Assembly: GCF_011064845.1 (NCBI RefSeq)
Contig: NZ_CP049015.1
Span: 1,736,001 to 1,800,000, forward strand
Length of the DNA stretch: 64,000 nt
Direction of reading: 5' to 3'
Source: Citrobacter freundii ATCC 8090 = MTCC 1658 = NBRC 12681
GTDB taxonomy: Bacteria; Pseudomonadota; Gammaproteobacteria; Enterobacterales; Enterobacteriaceae
The position numbers and the translations under genes are program-made. Positions 1 to 11,980 of this stretch are shown here, piece by piece. Every line of letters begins with the position of its first letter. Position 1 is the first letter of the stretch. A model generated the notes under the pieces. The model saw only the letters and a list, made by a program, of their open reading frames with translations, was not told the origin of the DNA and did no database searches.

Positions 1-269
1 CGGAACGTCGCGTCGTGGCTGACCAGTCGCTCGAAATAGCGGCCCGCGGTGCGGGTGATTGCCGCACCGCGTACCCCGGCGGCAGGGAGCATATAGTTAA
101 AACTGTAAATCCCGGTGACACCCACCACAGCAGAAGCCGACAGGAACCAACCGGAAAGCGTCAGCAAACCAATACTTGCCAACAGTGTGACGATCGCCAG
201 AACGATCCCCAAGGTTAACATCCATTTGTGACGTTTATACAGCGTCAGATAAGGTAGCAAAGCGCGCAT
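1..269 (-). CDS. cydC: CydC, glutathione/cysteine ABC exporter subunit (5' part only)
   Basis: This is the N-terminal 89 codons of CydC; the gene continues past the left end of the window. CydC pairs with CydD as a heterodimeric ABC exporter that moves cysteine and glutathione to the periplasm and is needed to assemble cytochrome bd. The translation starts MRALLPYLTLYKRHKWML and contains the first membrane segments (about residues 18-55) of the exporter domain. The start ATG lies directly after the cydD stop codon (TAAATG on the minus strand), so the two genes are translationally adjacent. The identification rests on this N-terminus plus the position after cydD. The nucleotide-binding domain is not in view. 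Confidence 0.95.
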   Translation of the reverse strand, partial: MRALLPYLTLYKRHKWMLTLGIVLAIVTLLASIGLLTLSGWFLSASAVVGVTGIYSFNYMLPAAGVRGAAITRTAGRYFERLVSHDATF

Positions 270-2036
270 TTAGATGTCCTCCTGACGATGAGCCAGTAAT
301 GTCGCAAACGCCCCGTTGGCTGCGCTAAGTTCGGCATAAGTGCCTTGTTCAACGATCTGTCCTTCCTGCATCACCCAGATAGCATCCCAGTCGGCAAGGT
401 CTTCAAGTTGGTGTGTCACCATCAGCGTAGTCTGGCGGCGTGACGCTGCGTTCAACGCTTGCATCACGCGTTGTTCGCTGTGTGCATCCAGGCTGGCGGC
501 GGGTTCATCCAGCAGCAGCAACTGACACGGATTGAGTAAGGCGCGAGCCACGGCAACGCGCTGCGCTTGTCCGACAGAAAGTCGAGCCGCCTGATCGCCT
601 ACTGGTGTATCTACACCCTGCGGCAGTAGCGGTAAAAACTCACTGACCCAGGCGCTGTCGAGTGCGGCCTGCAGCTGTTCTTCGCTGGCATCGGGGCGAG
701 CAAGCAGCACGTTATCGCGTAACGTGGCGGCAGGAAGCTGCGGATTTTGTCCAACCCAGGACAGCTGTTTGCGCCAGCAATCAGGCGACAGGTCGCGTAG
801 TTCAAAGCCGTTAATTCGCAGCGATCCCTGATAAGAGAGAAATCCGGACAGGACATTGAGCAACGAACTTTTTCCGGAGCCGCTGCGGCCAACCAGCACC
901 GCGCGTTGGCCCGCTGGCAGGGTAAAGTTGAGCGGGCCTGCAAGCACTTTACCTTCCGGCGAGGTGATGACCAGATCTCGTGCTTCGATTGACACGGCGT
1001 CTTTTGTCGCCAGCTCAATGTCGCCACGCTCAGGATGTGCAAGCGGGGTTTCCATGAAGGTTTTCAGACTGTCTGCTGCACCAACGGCTTGTGCTTTGGC
1101 GTGATAAAACGTGCCCAGATCGCGCAGGGGCTGGAAAAATTCCGGCGCCAGAATGAGCGCGAGGAAGCCGGCAGCTAATGTGACACCTGTGCCGTAGTGT
1201 CCAAAATCGAGTTCGCCAAGGTAGGAAAAACCGAAGTAAACCGCGACCAGTGCGATGGACAGGGAGGTAAAGAACTCAAGGACACCGGATGACAGGAAAG
1301 CCAGGCGCAGGACTTCCATAGTGCGCTGGCGGAAATCCTGTGACGCAGCGCGGATGCTTTCCGTTTCGGCTTCACCGCGACCAAAGATTCTTAGCGTCTC
1401 CATGCCACGCAGGCGGTCGAGGAAATGGCCGCTGAGGCGAGCAAGAGCCTGAAAATTGCGGCGGTTAGCGTCGGCAGCACCCATACCAACCATCGCCATA
1501 AACAACGGGATCAGCGGGGCAGTTCCAAGCAGAATAAGGGCGGCCACCCAGTTTGACGGGAATACCGCCGCCACGATCAATAAGGGGACGCATACGGCCA
1601 ACGCCATTTGCGGCAGATAACGTGCATAGTAATCATGCATATCGTCAATCTGCTCCAGGATCAACGTGGCCCAACTCCCGGCCGGTTTGCCTTGTATCCA
1701 GGCCGGACCTGCCTGTTGCAGACGGTCAAGCACCTGGCGGCGAATTTCAAAGCGAATATGCTGCCCTGCGTGAAACCCGACCCGTTCGCGTAACCAGACG
1801 ACCCATGCCCGCAGGATGAAAATCAATACCAGCACGATGAAAGGAAGCAGAAGCGCCTCTCGGGGAATATTGGCCATGATCATATGGTCCAGAATTCGGG
1901 CCATGAGCCAGGCCTGAGCGACAATTAACAGGCCGCTCACGAACCCCAACAGGCGCGAAATGTTCAGCCATCGTTGGGAAATTACACTTTGCTGTTTTAA
2001 CCAGCGGGTCAGCTCTTTTTGACGGGTTTTATTCAT
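270..2036 (-). CDS. cydD: CydD, glutathione/cysteine ABC exporter subunit
   Basis: A 588-residue protein fusing an ABC type 1 exporter membrane domain (about residues 20-310, six membrane segments) to a nucleotide-binding domain. Visible motifs are Walker [10 protein letters not shown], signature LSVGQAQRVA and Walker B LLLLDEPAAS. With CydC it exports reduced thiols to the periplasm and supports haem insertion into cytochrome bd. The ATG at 2036 opens the family N-terminus MNKTRQKELTRWLKQQ and gives the same length as the E. coli protein; an upstream in-frame ATG at 2096 would add 20 residues that do not look like CydD. A terminator-like hairpin at 2098-2124 separates it from trxB, so cydDC probably has its own promoter. 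Confidence 0.97.
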   Translation of the reverse strand: MNKTRQKELTRWLKQQSVISQRWLNISRLLGFVSGLLIVAQAWLMARILDHMIMANIPREALLLPFIVLVLIFILRAWVVWLRERVGFHAGQHIRFEIRRQVLDRLQQAGPAWIQGKPAGSWATLILEQIDDMHDYYARYLPQMALAVCVPLLIVAAVFPSNWVAALILLGTAPLIPLFMAMVGMGAADANRRNFQALARLSGHFLDRLRGMETLRIFGRGEAETESIRAASQDFRQRTMEVLRLAFLSSGVLEFFTSLSIALVAVYFGFSYLGELDFGHYGTGVTLAAGFLALILAPEFFQPLRDLGTFYHAKAQAVGAADSLKTFMETPLAHPERGDIELATKDAVSIEARDLVITSPEGKVLAGPLNFTLPAGQRAVLVGRSGSGKSSLLNVLSGFLSYQGSLRINGFELRDLSPDCWRKQLSWVGQNPQLPAATLRDNVLLARPDASEEQLQAALDSAWVSEFLPLLPQGVDTPVGDQAARLSVGQAQRVAVARALLNPCQLLLLDEPAASLDAHSEQRVMQALNAASRRQTTLMVTHQLEDLADWDAIWVMQEGQIVEQGTYAELSAANGAFATLLAHRQEDI

Positions 2037-2097
2037 TGCACGCTTAGCAGGTGAGTTATTGGAATTTTTGGGCAGGGCAATGTTACAACGAGGCAAA

Positions 2098-2124
2098 AAT
2101 AAAGGCGACTTATAGTCGCCTTTT
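2098..2124 (-). terminator. Rho-independent terminator of trxB
   Basis: A 10-bp perfect stem (AAAGGCGACT, 2101-2110, with AGTCGCCTTT, 2114-2123) around a 3-nt loop. On the minus strand it is followed by a T-rich tract, so it ends trxB transcription between the trxB stop and the cydD start. The plus strand also has a T run, so it may work in both directions. Confidence 0.8.
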
Positions 2125-2150
2125 TTACTTTTGTTACTGATTTGTAAAAC

Positions 2151-3666
<1,516 letters not shown>

Positions 3667-4161
3667 ATGGTAGATAGTAAGAAGCGCCCTGGCAAAGATC
3701 TCGACCGTATCGATCGTAACATTCTTAATGAGCTGCAAAAGGATGGGCGTATTTCTAACGTCGAGCTTTCTAAACGTGTGGGACTTTCACCAACGCCCTG
3801 CCTTGAGCGTGTGCGTCGGTTGGAAAGACAGGGTTTTATTCAGGGCTATACAGCGCTGTTAAACCCGCATTATCTGGATGCATCACTTCTGGTTTTTGTT
3901 GAGATTACTCTGAATCGTGGCGCCCCGGATGTGTTTGAACAATTCAACTCTGCAGTACAAAAACTTGAAGAAATTCAAGAGTGTCATTTGGTTTCCGGTG
4001 ATTTCGACTATTTGCTGAAAACACGCGTACCGGATATGTCGGCATACCGTAAGCTGTTGGGGGAAACCCTGCTGCGTCTGCCTGGCGTGAATGACACACG
4101 TACTTATGTAGTCATGGAAGAAGTCAAACAGAGCAATCGTCTGGTAATTAAGACGCGCTAA
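3667..4161 (+). CDS. lrp: Leucine-responsive regulatory protein Lrp
   Basis: A 164-residue global regulator of amino-acid metabolism, transport and pili that responds to leucine. It has an N-terminal winged helix-turn-helix (about residues 12-60, including ISNVELSKRVGLSPTPCLER) and a C-terminal RAM/AsnC ligand-binding domain (about 75-155). As far as I can recall, the sequence is essentially identical to E. coli Lrp over its whole length, as expected for one of the most conserved regulators in this family of bacteria. It is divergent from trxB and transcribed toward ftsK. The ATG at 3667 follows an AGAGAGACAATAATA leader with a modest ribosome site. Confidence 0.98.
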   Translation: MVDSKKRPGKDLDRIDRNILNELQKDGRISNVELSKRVGLSPTPCLERVRRLERQGFIQGYTALLNPHYLDASLLVFVEITLNRGAPDVFEQFNSAVQKLEEIQECHLVSGDFDYLLKTRVPDMSAYRKLLGETLLRLPGVNDTRTYVVMEEVKQSNRLVIKTR

Positions 4162-4201
4162 CACGGAACAGGTGCAAAATCGACGCAGTTTGATTACACT
4201 C

Positions 4202-4217
4202 CTGTTAATCCATACAG
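4202..4217 (+). promoter_or_regulatory. LexA box upstream of ftsK
   Basis: The sequence CTGTTAATCCATACAG fits the LexA consensus CTG-N10-CAG exactly at its outer triplets. It lies 79 bp upstream of the ftsK start, in the lrp-ftsK gap. E. coli ftsK (dinH) is an SOS gene with a LexA site at this position, so the same regulation is likely here. Confidence 0.8.
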
Positions 4218-4295
4218 CAACAGTGCCGGGGTAACCCGGTGCTGTTGTCCGTTTTAGCATCGGGCAGGAAAAGCCTGAAACCTGGAGAGCCGTTT

Positions 4296-7200
4296 TTGAG
4301 CCAGGAATACACTGAAGACAAAGACGTCACATTGACGAAGTTAAGCAGCGGGCGCCGACTTCTGGAAGCGCTACTGATCCTTATTGCCCTTTTTGCCGTC
4401 TGGTTGATGGCTGCCTTACTCAGCTTTAACCCTTCGGATCCCAGTTGGTCACAAACCGCATGGCATGAACCTATCCATAATCTGGGGGGAATACCCGGAG
4501 CATGGTTGGCGGACACGCTGTTCTTTATTTTTGGCGTCATGGCCTACACCATTCCCGTCATCATTGTTGGCGGTTGTTGGTTTGCCTGGCGACACCAGGC
4601 CAGCGACGAATACGTCGATTATTTTGCCGTCTCGCTGCGCATTATTGGCGTTCTGGCGCTGATTCTCACTTCCTGCGGGCTGGCCGCAATTAACGCCGAT
4701 GACATCTGGTATTTCGCCTCTGGCGGCGTGATCGGCAGTCTGCTCAGCACTACGCTACAACCCTTACTGCACAGCAGCGGCGGCACGTTGACGTTGTTGT
4801 GCATTTGGGCGGCGGGATTAACGCTTTTCACCGGTTGGTCATGGGTGAGCATTGCGGAAAAACTGGGCGGCTGGTTACTCAATATCCTGACGTTTGCCAG
4901 CAACCGTACCCGCCGCGACGATACCTGGGTCGATGACGAAGAATATGAAGATGAAGAAGAGTCTGTCGATGCCGCTGATGGCAAACCCCATGAATCGCGT
5001 CGGGCTCGTATTCTGCGCGGTGCGTTAGCGCGCCGTAAGCGTCTGGCAGAGAAATTTACCAACCCGCTTGGTCGTCATACCGATGCGGCGCTGTTCTCCG
5101 GCAAACGCATGAATGATGAAGACGAAATTGAATACAGCGCCCGTGGCGTGGTTGCCGATCCTAACGATGTGCTGTTTTCCGGCAATCGCGCGACGCTGCC
5201 TGAATATGACGAGCTTGACCCACTGCTTAACGGCCATTCGGTGACCGAGCCTGTGGCTGCAGCAGCTGCAGCTACAACGGCCGCTCAGGCCTGGAGCGCG
5301 CCGGTAGATCCGTTGCTGCAAACCTCGCCCGTGACCAACACTGTTATGGAGCAACCGGCCCCAGCCGTAGCCTGGCAATCCGTACCAGGCCCGCAAACCG
5401 GTGATGCCGCGATTGCACCAACGCCTGAAGGTTATCCGCAACCAGCCCAGTACGCGCAACCTCCGGTGCAGCAGCCGTATGAGCCATGGCAACAGCCGGT
5501 TGTGGAGGAGAGTCCGCAGCCGCAATATTACGCACCGCAGCCGGAACCTGTTTATCAGCCAGAGCCTGTGCTGCAGCCTGTCTATCAACAGGATCCGACC
5601 TCTCAACAGAACGCCACATTCCAGCAGCCTGCTTATCAGCCGGAGCCTGCGCCGCAACCTGTTTATCAGCAGGAATCAATCCCTCAACAGAGCACTACGT
5701 TCCAGCAGCCTGTGGTTGAACAACCGCTTGTGGTGGAACCTGAGCCCGTGGTTGAAGAAGTTAAACCGACTCGTCCGCCGCTCTATTACTTTGAAGAAGT
5801 CGAAGAGAAACGTGCGCGTGAGCGTGAGCAACTGGCCGCATGGTATCAGCCGATTCCAGAACCTGCTCAGGAGCCTGAGCGTATTAAACCGTCTACGCCA
5901 TCTATGCCGACGACTGCATCCATACCGCCCGTTGAGTCTGTTGCTGCTGTTGCACCGCTGGCTGCCGGTGTAAAAAGCGCCGCTTTAGGGGCGGGTGCAG
6001 CAGCAGCTGCACCTGTCTTTAGCCTTGCGGGCAGCGGTGCGCCGCGTCCGCAGGTGAAAGAGGGGATTGGCCCGCAGTTACCGCGCCCAAATCGTGTGCG
6101 CGTGCCTACTCGCCGGGAATTGGCGTCGTATGGCATCAAACTGCCGTCACAGCGTATGGCTGAAGAGAAAGCGCGCGAAGAGCAGCTTGATACAGATGCG
6201 TACAATGACGATGAAATGGATGCAATGCAGCAGGACGAGCTGGCACGCCAGTTCGCTCAGTCGCAGCAGCATCGTTATGGCGAAGAGTATCAGGACGATA
6301 CCCACCAGACTGATGACGAAGATTCAGCCGCAGAAGCGGAACTGGCTCGCCAGTTTGCTTCTTCTCAGCAGCAGCGTTATTCCGGTGAACAGCCTGCCGG
6401 AGCGAATCCGTTCTCGCTCGATGACTTTGAATTTTCGCCAATGAAAACGCTGGTAGATGAGGGGCCGCATGAGCCACTGTTTACGCCTGGCGTGATGCCG
6501 GAGCCTGCGCCGCAGTACCAGGAACCTGTTGCACCGCAGCAGCATTATCAGCAACCGGCGCAGCCTGTTGCACCGCAGCAGCATTATCAGCAACCGGCGC
6601 AGCCTGTCGCACCGCAGCAGCATTATCAGCAACCGGCGCAGCCTGTCGCACCGCAGCAGCATTATCAGCAGCCGGCGCAGCCTGTTGCACCGCAGCAGCA
6701 TTATCAGCAGCCAGCGCAGCCTGTTACACCGCCGCCGCAGGATAGTCTGATCCATCCGCTGCTGATGCGTAATGGCGACAGCCGTCCGGCGCACCGTCCA
6801 AGCACGCCGCTGCCATCGTTAGATCTGCTTACACCGCCGCCGAGCGAGGTTGAGCCGATAGATACGTTCGCGCTGGAGCAAATGGCACGTCTGGTGGAAG
6901 CGCGTCTGGCGGATTTCCGCATTAAAGCCGATGTAGTGAACTACTCTCCAGGCCCGGTGATTACCCGCTTTGAGCTTAATCTGGCTCCTGGGGTTAAAGC
7001 GGCGCGTATTTCCAACCTGTCGCGAGATCTGGCGCGTTCATTGTCGACCGCAGCGGTACGTGTGGTTGAGGTTATTCCAGGCAAACCGTATGTCGGACTG
7101 GAGTTACCGAATAAAAAACGTCAAACCGTTTATCTGCGTGAAGTGCTGGATAACGCTAAATTCCGTGATAACTCATCTCCGCTGACTGTGGTGCTGGGTA

Positions 7201-8282
7201 AAGATATTGCGGGCGAACCGGTGGTGGCCGATCTGGCAAAAATGCCGCACCTGCTGGTAGCAGGGACAACCGGATCCGGTAAGTCTGTTGGGGTGAACGC
7301 CATGATCCTCAGCATGCTCTACAAGGCGCAGCCGGAAGACGTTCGCTTTATCATGATTGACCCGAAAATGCTGGAACTGTCGGTTTATGAAGGCATTCCG
7401 CATCTGCTGACCGAAGTCGTGACCGACATGAAAGATGCTGCTAACGCCTTGCGCTGGAGCGTCAATGAAATGGAACGTCGCTACAAGCTGATGTCGGCGC
7501 TTGGCGTGCGTAACCTTGCCGGTTATAACGAGAAAATCGCCGAAGCCGCCCGCATGGGGCGTCCGATTCCGGACCCTTACTGGAAGCCGGGTGACAGTAT
7601 GGATGTTCAGCATCCGGTGCTGGAAAAACTGCCGTATATTGTTGTGCTGGTGGATGAATTCGCCGACCTGATGATGACGGTTGGCAAAAAGGTGGAAGAA
7701 CTGATTGCTCGTCTGGCGCAAAAAGCGCGTGCGGCAGGGATCCACCTGGTGCTGGCAACCCAGCGACCGTCGGTTGACGTTATCACCGGACTGATTAAAG
7801 CGAACATTCCAACGCGTATCGCCTTTACCGTGTCCAGTAAAATTGACTCGCGTACCATCCTTGACCAGGGCGGAGCGGAATCGCTGTTAGGTATGGGTGA
7901 CATGCTCTATTCCGCACCGAACTCGACGATCCCTGTGCGTGTTCACGGCGCCTTTGTCCGCGACGAAGAAGTTCACGCAGTGGTACAGGACTGGAAAGCG
8001 CGCGGTCGTCCACAATACGTCGACGGCATTACTTCTGACAGCGAAAGCGAAGGAGGCGGTGGCGGTTTTGATGGTGGCGAAGAGTTGGATCCGCTGTTCG
8101 ATCAGGCGGTAAACTTTGTGACCCAGAAACGCAAAGCCTCAATCTCCGGCGTCCAGCGTCAGTTCCGCATCGGCTACAACCGAGCGGCGCGCATCATCGA
8201 GCAGATGGAAGCGCAGGGTATTGTCAGCGAACAAGGGCATAATGGTAATCGTGAAGTGCTGGCTCCGCCGCCCTTCGAATGA
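4296..8282 (+). CDS. ftsK: DNA translocase FtsK
   Basis: FtsK joins the division septum to chromosome segregation: it anchors in the membrane at midcell, pumps DNA toward dif and activates XerCD. The 1328-residue protein has four N-terminal membrane segments (about residues 20-185), a long Pro/Gln/Glu-rich linker (about 200-840) and a RecA-like motor with Walker A GTTGSGKS (about 990) and Walker [11 protein letters not shown] (about 1115-1125). A C-terminal winged-helix gamma domain (about 1265-1328) reads the polar sequences. The start is TTG at 4296, eight bases after GGAGAG, giving MSQEYTEDK; the in-frame ATG at 4239 would add 19 residues without family support. The linker carries tandem repeats listed separately. 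Confidence 0.97.
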   Translation: MSQEYTEDKDVTLTKLSSGRRLLEALLILIALFAVWLMAALLSFNPSDPSWSQTAWHEPIHNLGGIPGAWLADTLFFIFGVMAYTIPVIIVGGCWFAWRHQASDEYVDYFAVSLRIIGVLALILTSCGLAAINADDIWYFASGGVIGSLLSTTLQPLLHSSGGTLTLLCIWAAGLTLFTGWSWVSIAEKLGGWLLNILTFASNRTRRDDTWVDDEEYEDEEESVDAADGKPHESRRARILRGALARRKRLAEKFTNPLGRHTDAALFSGKRMNDEDEIEYSARGVVADPNDVLFSGNRATLPEYDELDPLLNGHSVTEPVAAAAAATTAAQAWSAPVDPLLQTSPVTNTVMEQPAPAVAWQSVPGPQTGDAAIAPTPEGYPQPAQYAQPPVQQPYEPWQQPVVEESPQPQYYAPQPEPVYQPEPVLQPVYQQDPTSQQNATFQQPAYQPEPAPQPVYQQESIPQQSTTFQQPVVEQPLVVEPEPVVEEVKPTRPPLYYFEEVEEKRAREREQLAAWYQPIPEPAQEPERIKPSTPSMPTTASIPPVESVAAVAPLAAGVKSAALGAGAAAAAPVFSLAGSGAPRPQVKEGIGPQLPRPNRVRVPTRRELASYGIKLPSQRMAEEKAREEQLDTDAYNDDEMDAMQQDELARQFAQSQQHRYGEEYQDDTHQTDDEDSAAEAELARQFASSQQQRYSGEQPAGANPFSLDDFEFSPMKTLVDEGPHEPLFTPGVMPEPAPQYQEPVAPQQHYQQPAQPVAPQQHYQQPAQPVAPQQHYQQPAQPVAPQQHYQQPAQPVAPQQHYQQPAQPVTPPPQDSLIHPLLMRNGDSRPAHRPSTPLPSLDLLTPPPSEVEPIDTFALEQMARLVEARLADFRIKADVVNYSPGPVITRFELNLAPGVKAARISNLSRDLARSLSTAAVRVVEVIPGKPYVGLELPNKKRQTVYLREVLDNAKFRDNSSPLTVVLGKDIAGEPVVADLAKMPHLLVAGTTGSGKSVGVNAMILSMLYKAQPEDVRFIMIDPKMLELSVYEGIPHLLTEVVTDMKDAANALRWSVNEMERRYKLMSALGVRNLAGYNEKIAEAARMGRPIPDPYWKPGDSMDVQHPVLEKLPYIVVLVDEFADLMMTVGKKVEELIARLAQKARAAGIHLVLATQRPSVDVITGLIKANIPTRIAFTVSSKIDSRTILDQGGAESLLGMGDMLYSAPNSTIPVRVHGAFVRDEEVHAVVQDWKARGRPQYVDGITSDSESEGGGGGFDGGEELDPLFDQAVNFVTQKRKASISGVQRQFRIGYNRAARIIEQMEAQGIVSEQGHNGNREVLAPPPFE
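5557..5720 (+). repeat. Imperfect 27-residue duplication in the FtsK linker
   Basis: Two adjacent imperfect copies, both opening with QPEP and containing PVYQQ...SQQ/PQQ...TFQQP, are encoded in frame inside ftsK. At the DNA level the copies share blocks such as CAGCCTG and TATCA(A/G)CA(G/A)GA. This is coding repetition in a disordered linker, distinct from the 39-bp array downstream. The boundaries are approximate. Confidence 0.7.
6525..6719 (+). repeat. Five 39-bp tandem repeats coding [13 protein letters not shown] in FtsK
   Basis: Five consecutive 39-bp units, each coding [13 protein letters not shown], occupy FtsK residues about 744-808, followed by a diverged sixth start (PVTPPPQ). The units differ only at synonymous sites (for example GTT/GTC and CAA/CAG), so the array is young or homogenised. 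The unit length is a multiple of three, so copy-number change keeps the reading frame. Confidence 0.95.
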
Positions 8283-8393
8283 TTGCAAAGTTAAGTAATT
8301 CAGTATTTTCTACTTTCCTCATGCTGATTTTTGGCCTGAAATGGATAGCAGAGGGATCTCCCCGTTGGGAGTGACGTATTTTGAGGAATAACG

Positions 8394-9005
8394 ATGAAAA
8401 GAATCGCAATCACCTGTGCATTACTGTCGAGCTTTGTGGTGAGCAGCGTCTGGGCTGACGCTGCCAGCGACCTGAAAAGCCGTCTGGATAAAGTCAGTAG
8501 CTTCCATGCCAGCTTTACTCAGAAGGTCACGGACGGCAGCGGCGCATCGGTGCAGGAAGGTCAGGGTGATTTATGGGTTAAACGTCCTAATCTGTTTAAC
8601 TGGCATATGACTCAGCCTGATGAGAGCATCCTGGTTTCCGATGGGAAAACGCTGTGGTTCTTTAACCCGTTTGTTGAACAGGCGACCGCGACCTGGCTGA
8701 AAGACGCCACGGGCAATACGCCGTTCATGCTGATCGCGCGTAACCAGGCCAGTGACTGGCAGCAGTACAACATTAAGCAAAACGGCGATGATTTCGTGCT
8801 GACGCCAAAAACCAGCAGCGGTAACCTGAAGCAGTTTACGATCAATGTTGGGCGTGACGGGACGATCCATCAGTTTAGCGCCGTTGAGCAAGACGATCAG
8901 CGCAGCAGCTATCAGCTGAAATCTCAGCAGAATGGTGCGATTGAACCTTCCAAATTCACCTTTACCCCGCCGCAAGGTGTAACGGTTGACGATCAACGTA
9001 AGTAG
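8394..9005 (+). CDS. lolA: Outer-membrane lipoprotein carrier protein LolA
   Basis: A 203-residue periplasmic chaperone that takes lipoproteins released by LolCDE and passes them to LolB at the outer membrane. Residues 1-21 form a classic signal peptide ([14 protein letters not shown]...VWA, cut before DAAS). The mature part is the LolA beta-half-barrel and includes the family sequences [10 protein letters not shown] and RRPNLFNW-like [10 protein letters not shown]. Length equals that of E. coli LolA. It lies 111 bp after ftsK and 10 bp before rarA; the ATG at 8394 follows GAGGAA at a good distance. Confidence 0.98.
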   Translation: MKRIAITCALLSSFVVSSVWADAASDLKSRLDKVSSFHASFTQKVTDGSGASVQEGQGDLWVKRPNLFNWHMTQPDESILVSDGKTLWFFNPFVEQATATWLKDATGNTPFMLIARNQASDWQQYNIKQNGDDFVLTPKTSSGNLKQFTINVGRDGTIHQFSAVEQDDQRSSYQLKSQQNGAIEPSKFTFTPPQGVTVDDQRK

Positions 9006-9015
9006 AGGCGTGTGA

Positions 9016-10359
9016 GTGAGCAATCTGTCGCTCGACTTTTCTGATAATACCTTTCAGCCACTGGCCGCACGTATGCGGCCAGAAAATTTAGCGCAGTATA
9101 TCGGCCAGCAGCATTTGCTGGCTGCGGGTAAACCCTTGCCGCGCGCTATCGAGGCGGGGCACCTGCACTCCATGATTTTATGGGGGCCGCCGGGGACGGG
9201 AAAAACTACGCTTGCCGAAGTCATTGCCCGTTACGCCAACGCCGATGTCGAACGCATTTCGGCGGTTACGTCTGGTGTAAAAGAGATTCGTGAAGCGATT
9301 GAGCGTGCGCGTCAGAACCGTAACGCTGGTCGGCGTACGATCCTGTTTGTTGACGAAGTTCACCGTTTTAATAAAAGCCAGCAGGATGCGTTTTTACCGC
9401 ATATTGAAGACGGTACCATCACGTTTATTGGCGCCACCACCGAAAACCCCTCGTTTGAACTGAACTCGGCGCTGCTGTCACGCGCACGCGTTTACTTACT
9501 GAAATCGTTAACCACCGACGATATTGAACAGGTGCTGGACCAGGCGATGTCAGATAAAGCGCGGGGTTACGGCGGCCAGGATATCGTACTGCCGCCAGAG
9601 ACGCGTCGGGCTATTGCCGAACTGGTTAATGGTGACGCGCGCCGGGCGCTGAATACGCTGGAAATGATGGCCGATATGGCCGAAGTTGATGATTCTGGCA
9701 AGCGTGTATTGAAACCAGAATTGCTCACTGAAATTGCCGGTGAGCGCAGCGCACGCTTCGATAATAAAGGCGATCGTTTTTACGATCTCATCTCCGCATT
9801 ACATAAGTCGGTTCGCGGCAGTGCACCGGATGCAGCGCTTTATTGGTATGCGCGCATCATTAGTGCAGGCGGTGACCCGCTGTATGTTGCTCGTCGCTGC
9901 CTGGCAATTGCCTCTGAAGATGTGGGCAATGCCGATCCTCGCGCCATGCAGGTGGCAATTTCCGCATGGGACTGCTTTACCCGTGTGGGACCAGCGGAAG
10001 GCGAACGTGCGATTGCTCAGGCGATTGTTTATCTGGCCTGCGCGCCGAAAAGTAATGCAGTTTACACCGCCTTCAAAGCTGCGCTGGCTGATGCACGTGA
10101 ACGTCCGGATTACGACGTGCCGGTTCACCTGCGCAATGCGCCGACGAAGCTGATGAAGGAGATGGGCTACGGTCAGGAGTATCGTTACGCCCATGATGAA
10201 CCAAATGCCTATGCTGCCGGAGAAGAGTACTTCCCGCAGGAAATGGCACAAACGCGCTATTATCACCCCACAAACAGAGGTCTTGAAGGCAAGATTGGCG
10301 AAAAGCTCGCCTGGCTCGCCGGACAGGATCAAAATAGCCCTATAAAACGCTACCGTTAG
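9016..10359 (+). CDS. rarA: Replication-associated recombination protein RarA (MgsA)
   Basis: A 447-residue AAA+ ATPase of the clamp-loader-like WRNIP1/Mgs1 family, acting at stalled replication forks. Walker A GPPGTGKT is at residues 57-64 and Walker [11 protein letters not shown] near 110-119, followed by a sensor region and the C-terminal tetramerisation domain typical of MgsA. The start codon is GTG at 9016, which gives the family N-terminus [22 protein letters not shown]. The gene begins 10 bp after lolA, so the pair is probably cotranscribed. Length equals that of the E. coli protein. Confidence 0.96.
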   Translation: MSNLSLDFSDNTFQPLAARMRPENLAQYIGQQHLLAAGKPLPRAIEAGHLHSMILWGPPGTGKTTLAEVIARYANADVERISAVTSGVKEIREAIERARQNRNAGRRTILFVDEVHRFNKSQQDAFLPHIEDGTITFIGATTENPSFELNSALLSRARVYLLKSLTTDDIEQVLDQAMSDKARGYGGQDIVLPPETRRAIAELVNGDARRALNTLEMMADMAEVDDSGKRVLKPELLTEIAGERSARFDNKGDRFYDLISALHKSVRGSAPDAALYWYARIISAGGDPLYVARRCLAIASEDVGNADPRAMQVAISAWDCFTRVGPAEGERAIAQAIVYLACAPKSNAVYTAFKAALADARERPDYDVPVHLRNAPTKLMKEMGYGQEYRYAHDEPNAYAAGEEYFPQEMAQTRYYHPTNRGLEGKIGEKLAWLAGQDQNSPIKRYR

Positions 10360-10430
10360 TGTTATCGTTGCGGTAATGTTGTCTCTGTATCCCTGTGACC
10401 GCAGGCTGTGGTCACTTTCTCCTATTTTAA

Positions 10431-11744
<1,314 letters not shown>

Positions 11745-11760
11745 GCTACCTTTCCCTGCT

Positions 11761-11787
11761 AAAAAAGCGCCTCCGGGCGCTTTTTTT
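11761..11787 (+). terminator. Rho-independent terminator of serS
   Basis: A 6-bp GC stem (AGCGCC/GGCGCT) with loop TCCG, flanked by an A run and followed by seven T residues, 16 bp after the serS stop. Confidence 0.9.
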
Positions 11788-11795
11788 ATGCCTGT

Positions 11796-11836
11796 TTGAC
11801 GCTGGACAATAACATCTACCTCCATAGGAGTAATAC
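11796..11836 (+). promoter_or_regulatory. dmsA promoter with a degenerate FNR box
   Basis: TTGACGCTGGACAA (11796-11809) aligns with the FNR consensus TTGAT-N4-ATCAA at 7 of 10 positions and occupies the place where E. coli dmsA has TTGATACCGAACAA (recalled). A -10 candidate TAATAC at 11831-11836 lies about 28 bp after the box centre, fitting a class II site near -41.5. That would give a leader of about 137 nt. The rest of the gap up to 11980 shows nothing else clear. Confidence 0.5.
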
Positions 11837-11980
11837 TGCCTTCAAATGAAAGTCAGTATTTATCTCTGTCTTTTCGCAAATTCAGTATCTACCAGTCTTT
11901 ATATCGATAGTAACGCTATATAAAAATCTATACAACGGATATTTGCCTTTTGTTTATTGTGAGCAGCAGAGTGAGCCACT

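Noticed and set aside
4239..4295. In-frame ATG 19 codons before the chosen ftsK start
   Set aside because: It overlaps the LexA-controlled promoter region, and GGAGAG is placed for the TTG at 4296, which gives the family N-terminus.
6525..6719. A 39-bp repeat array resembling a CRISPR
   Set aside because: There are no unique spacers. The units abut, keep the FtsK reading frame and code a Pro/Gln repeat.
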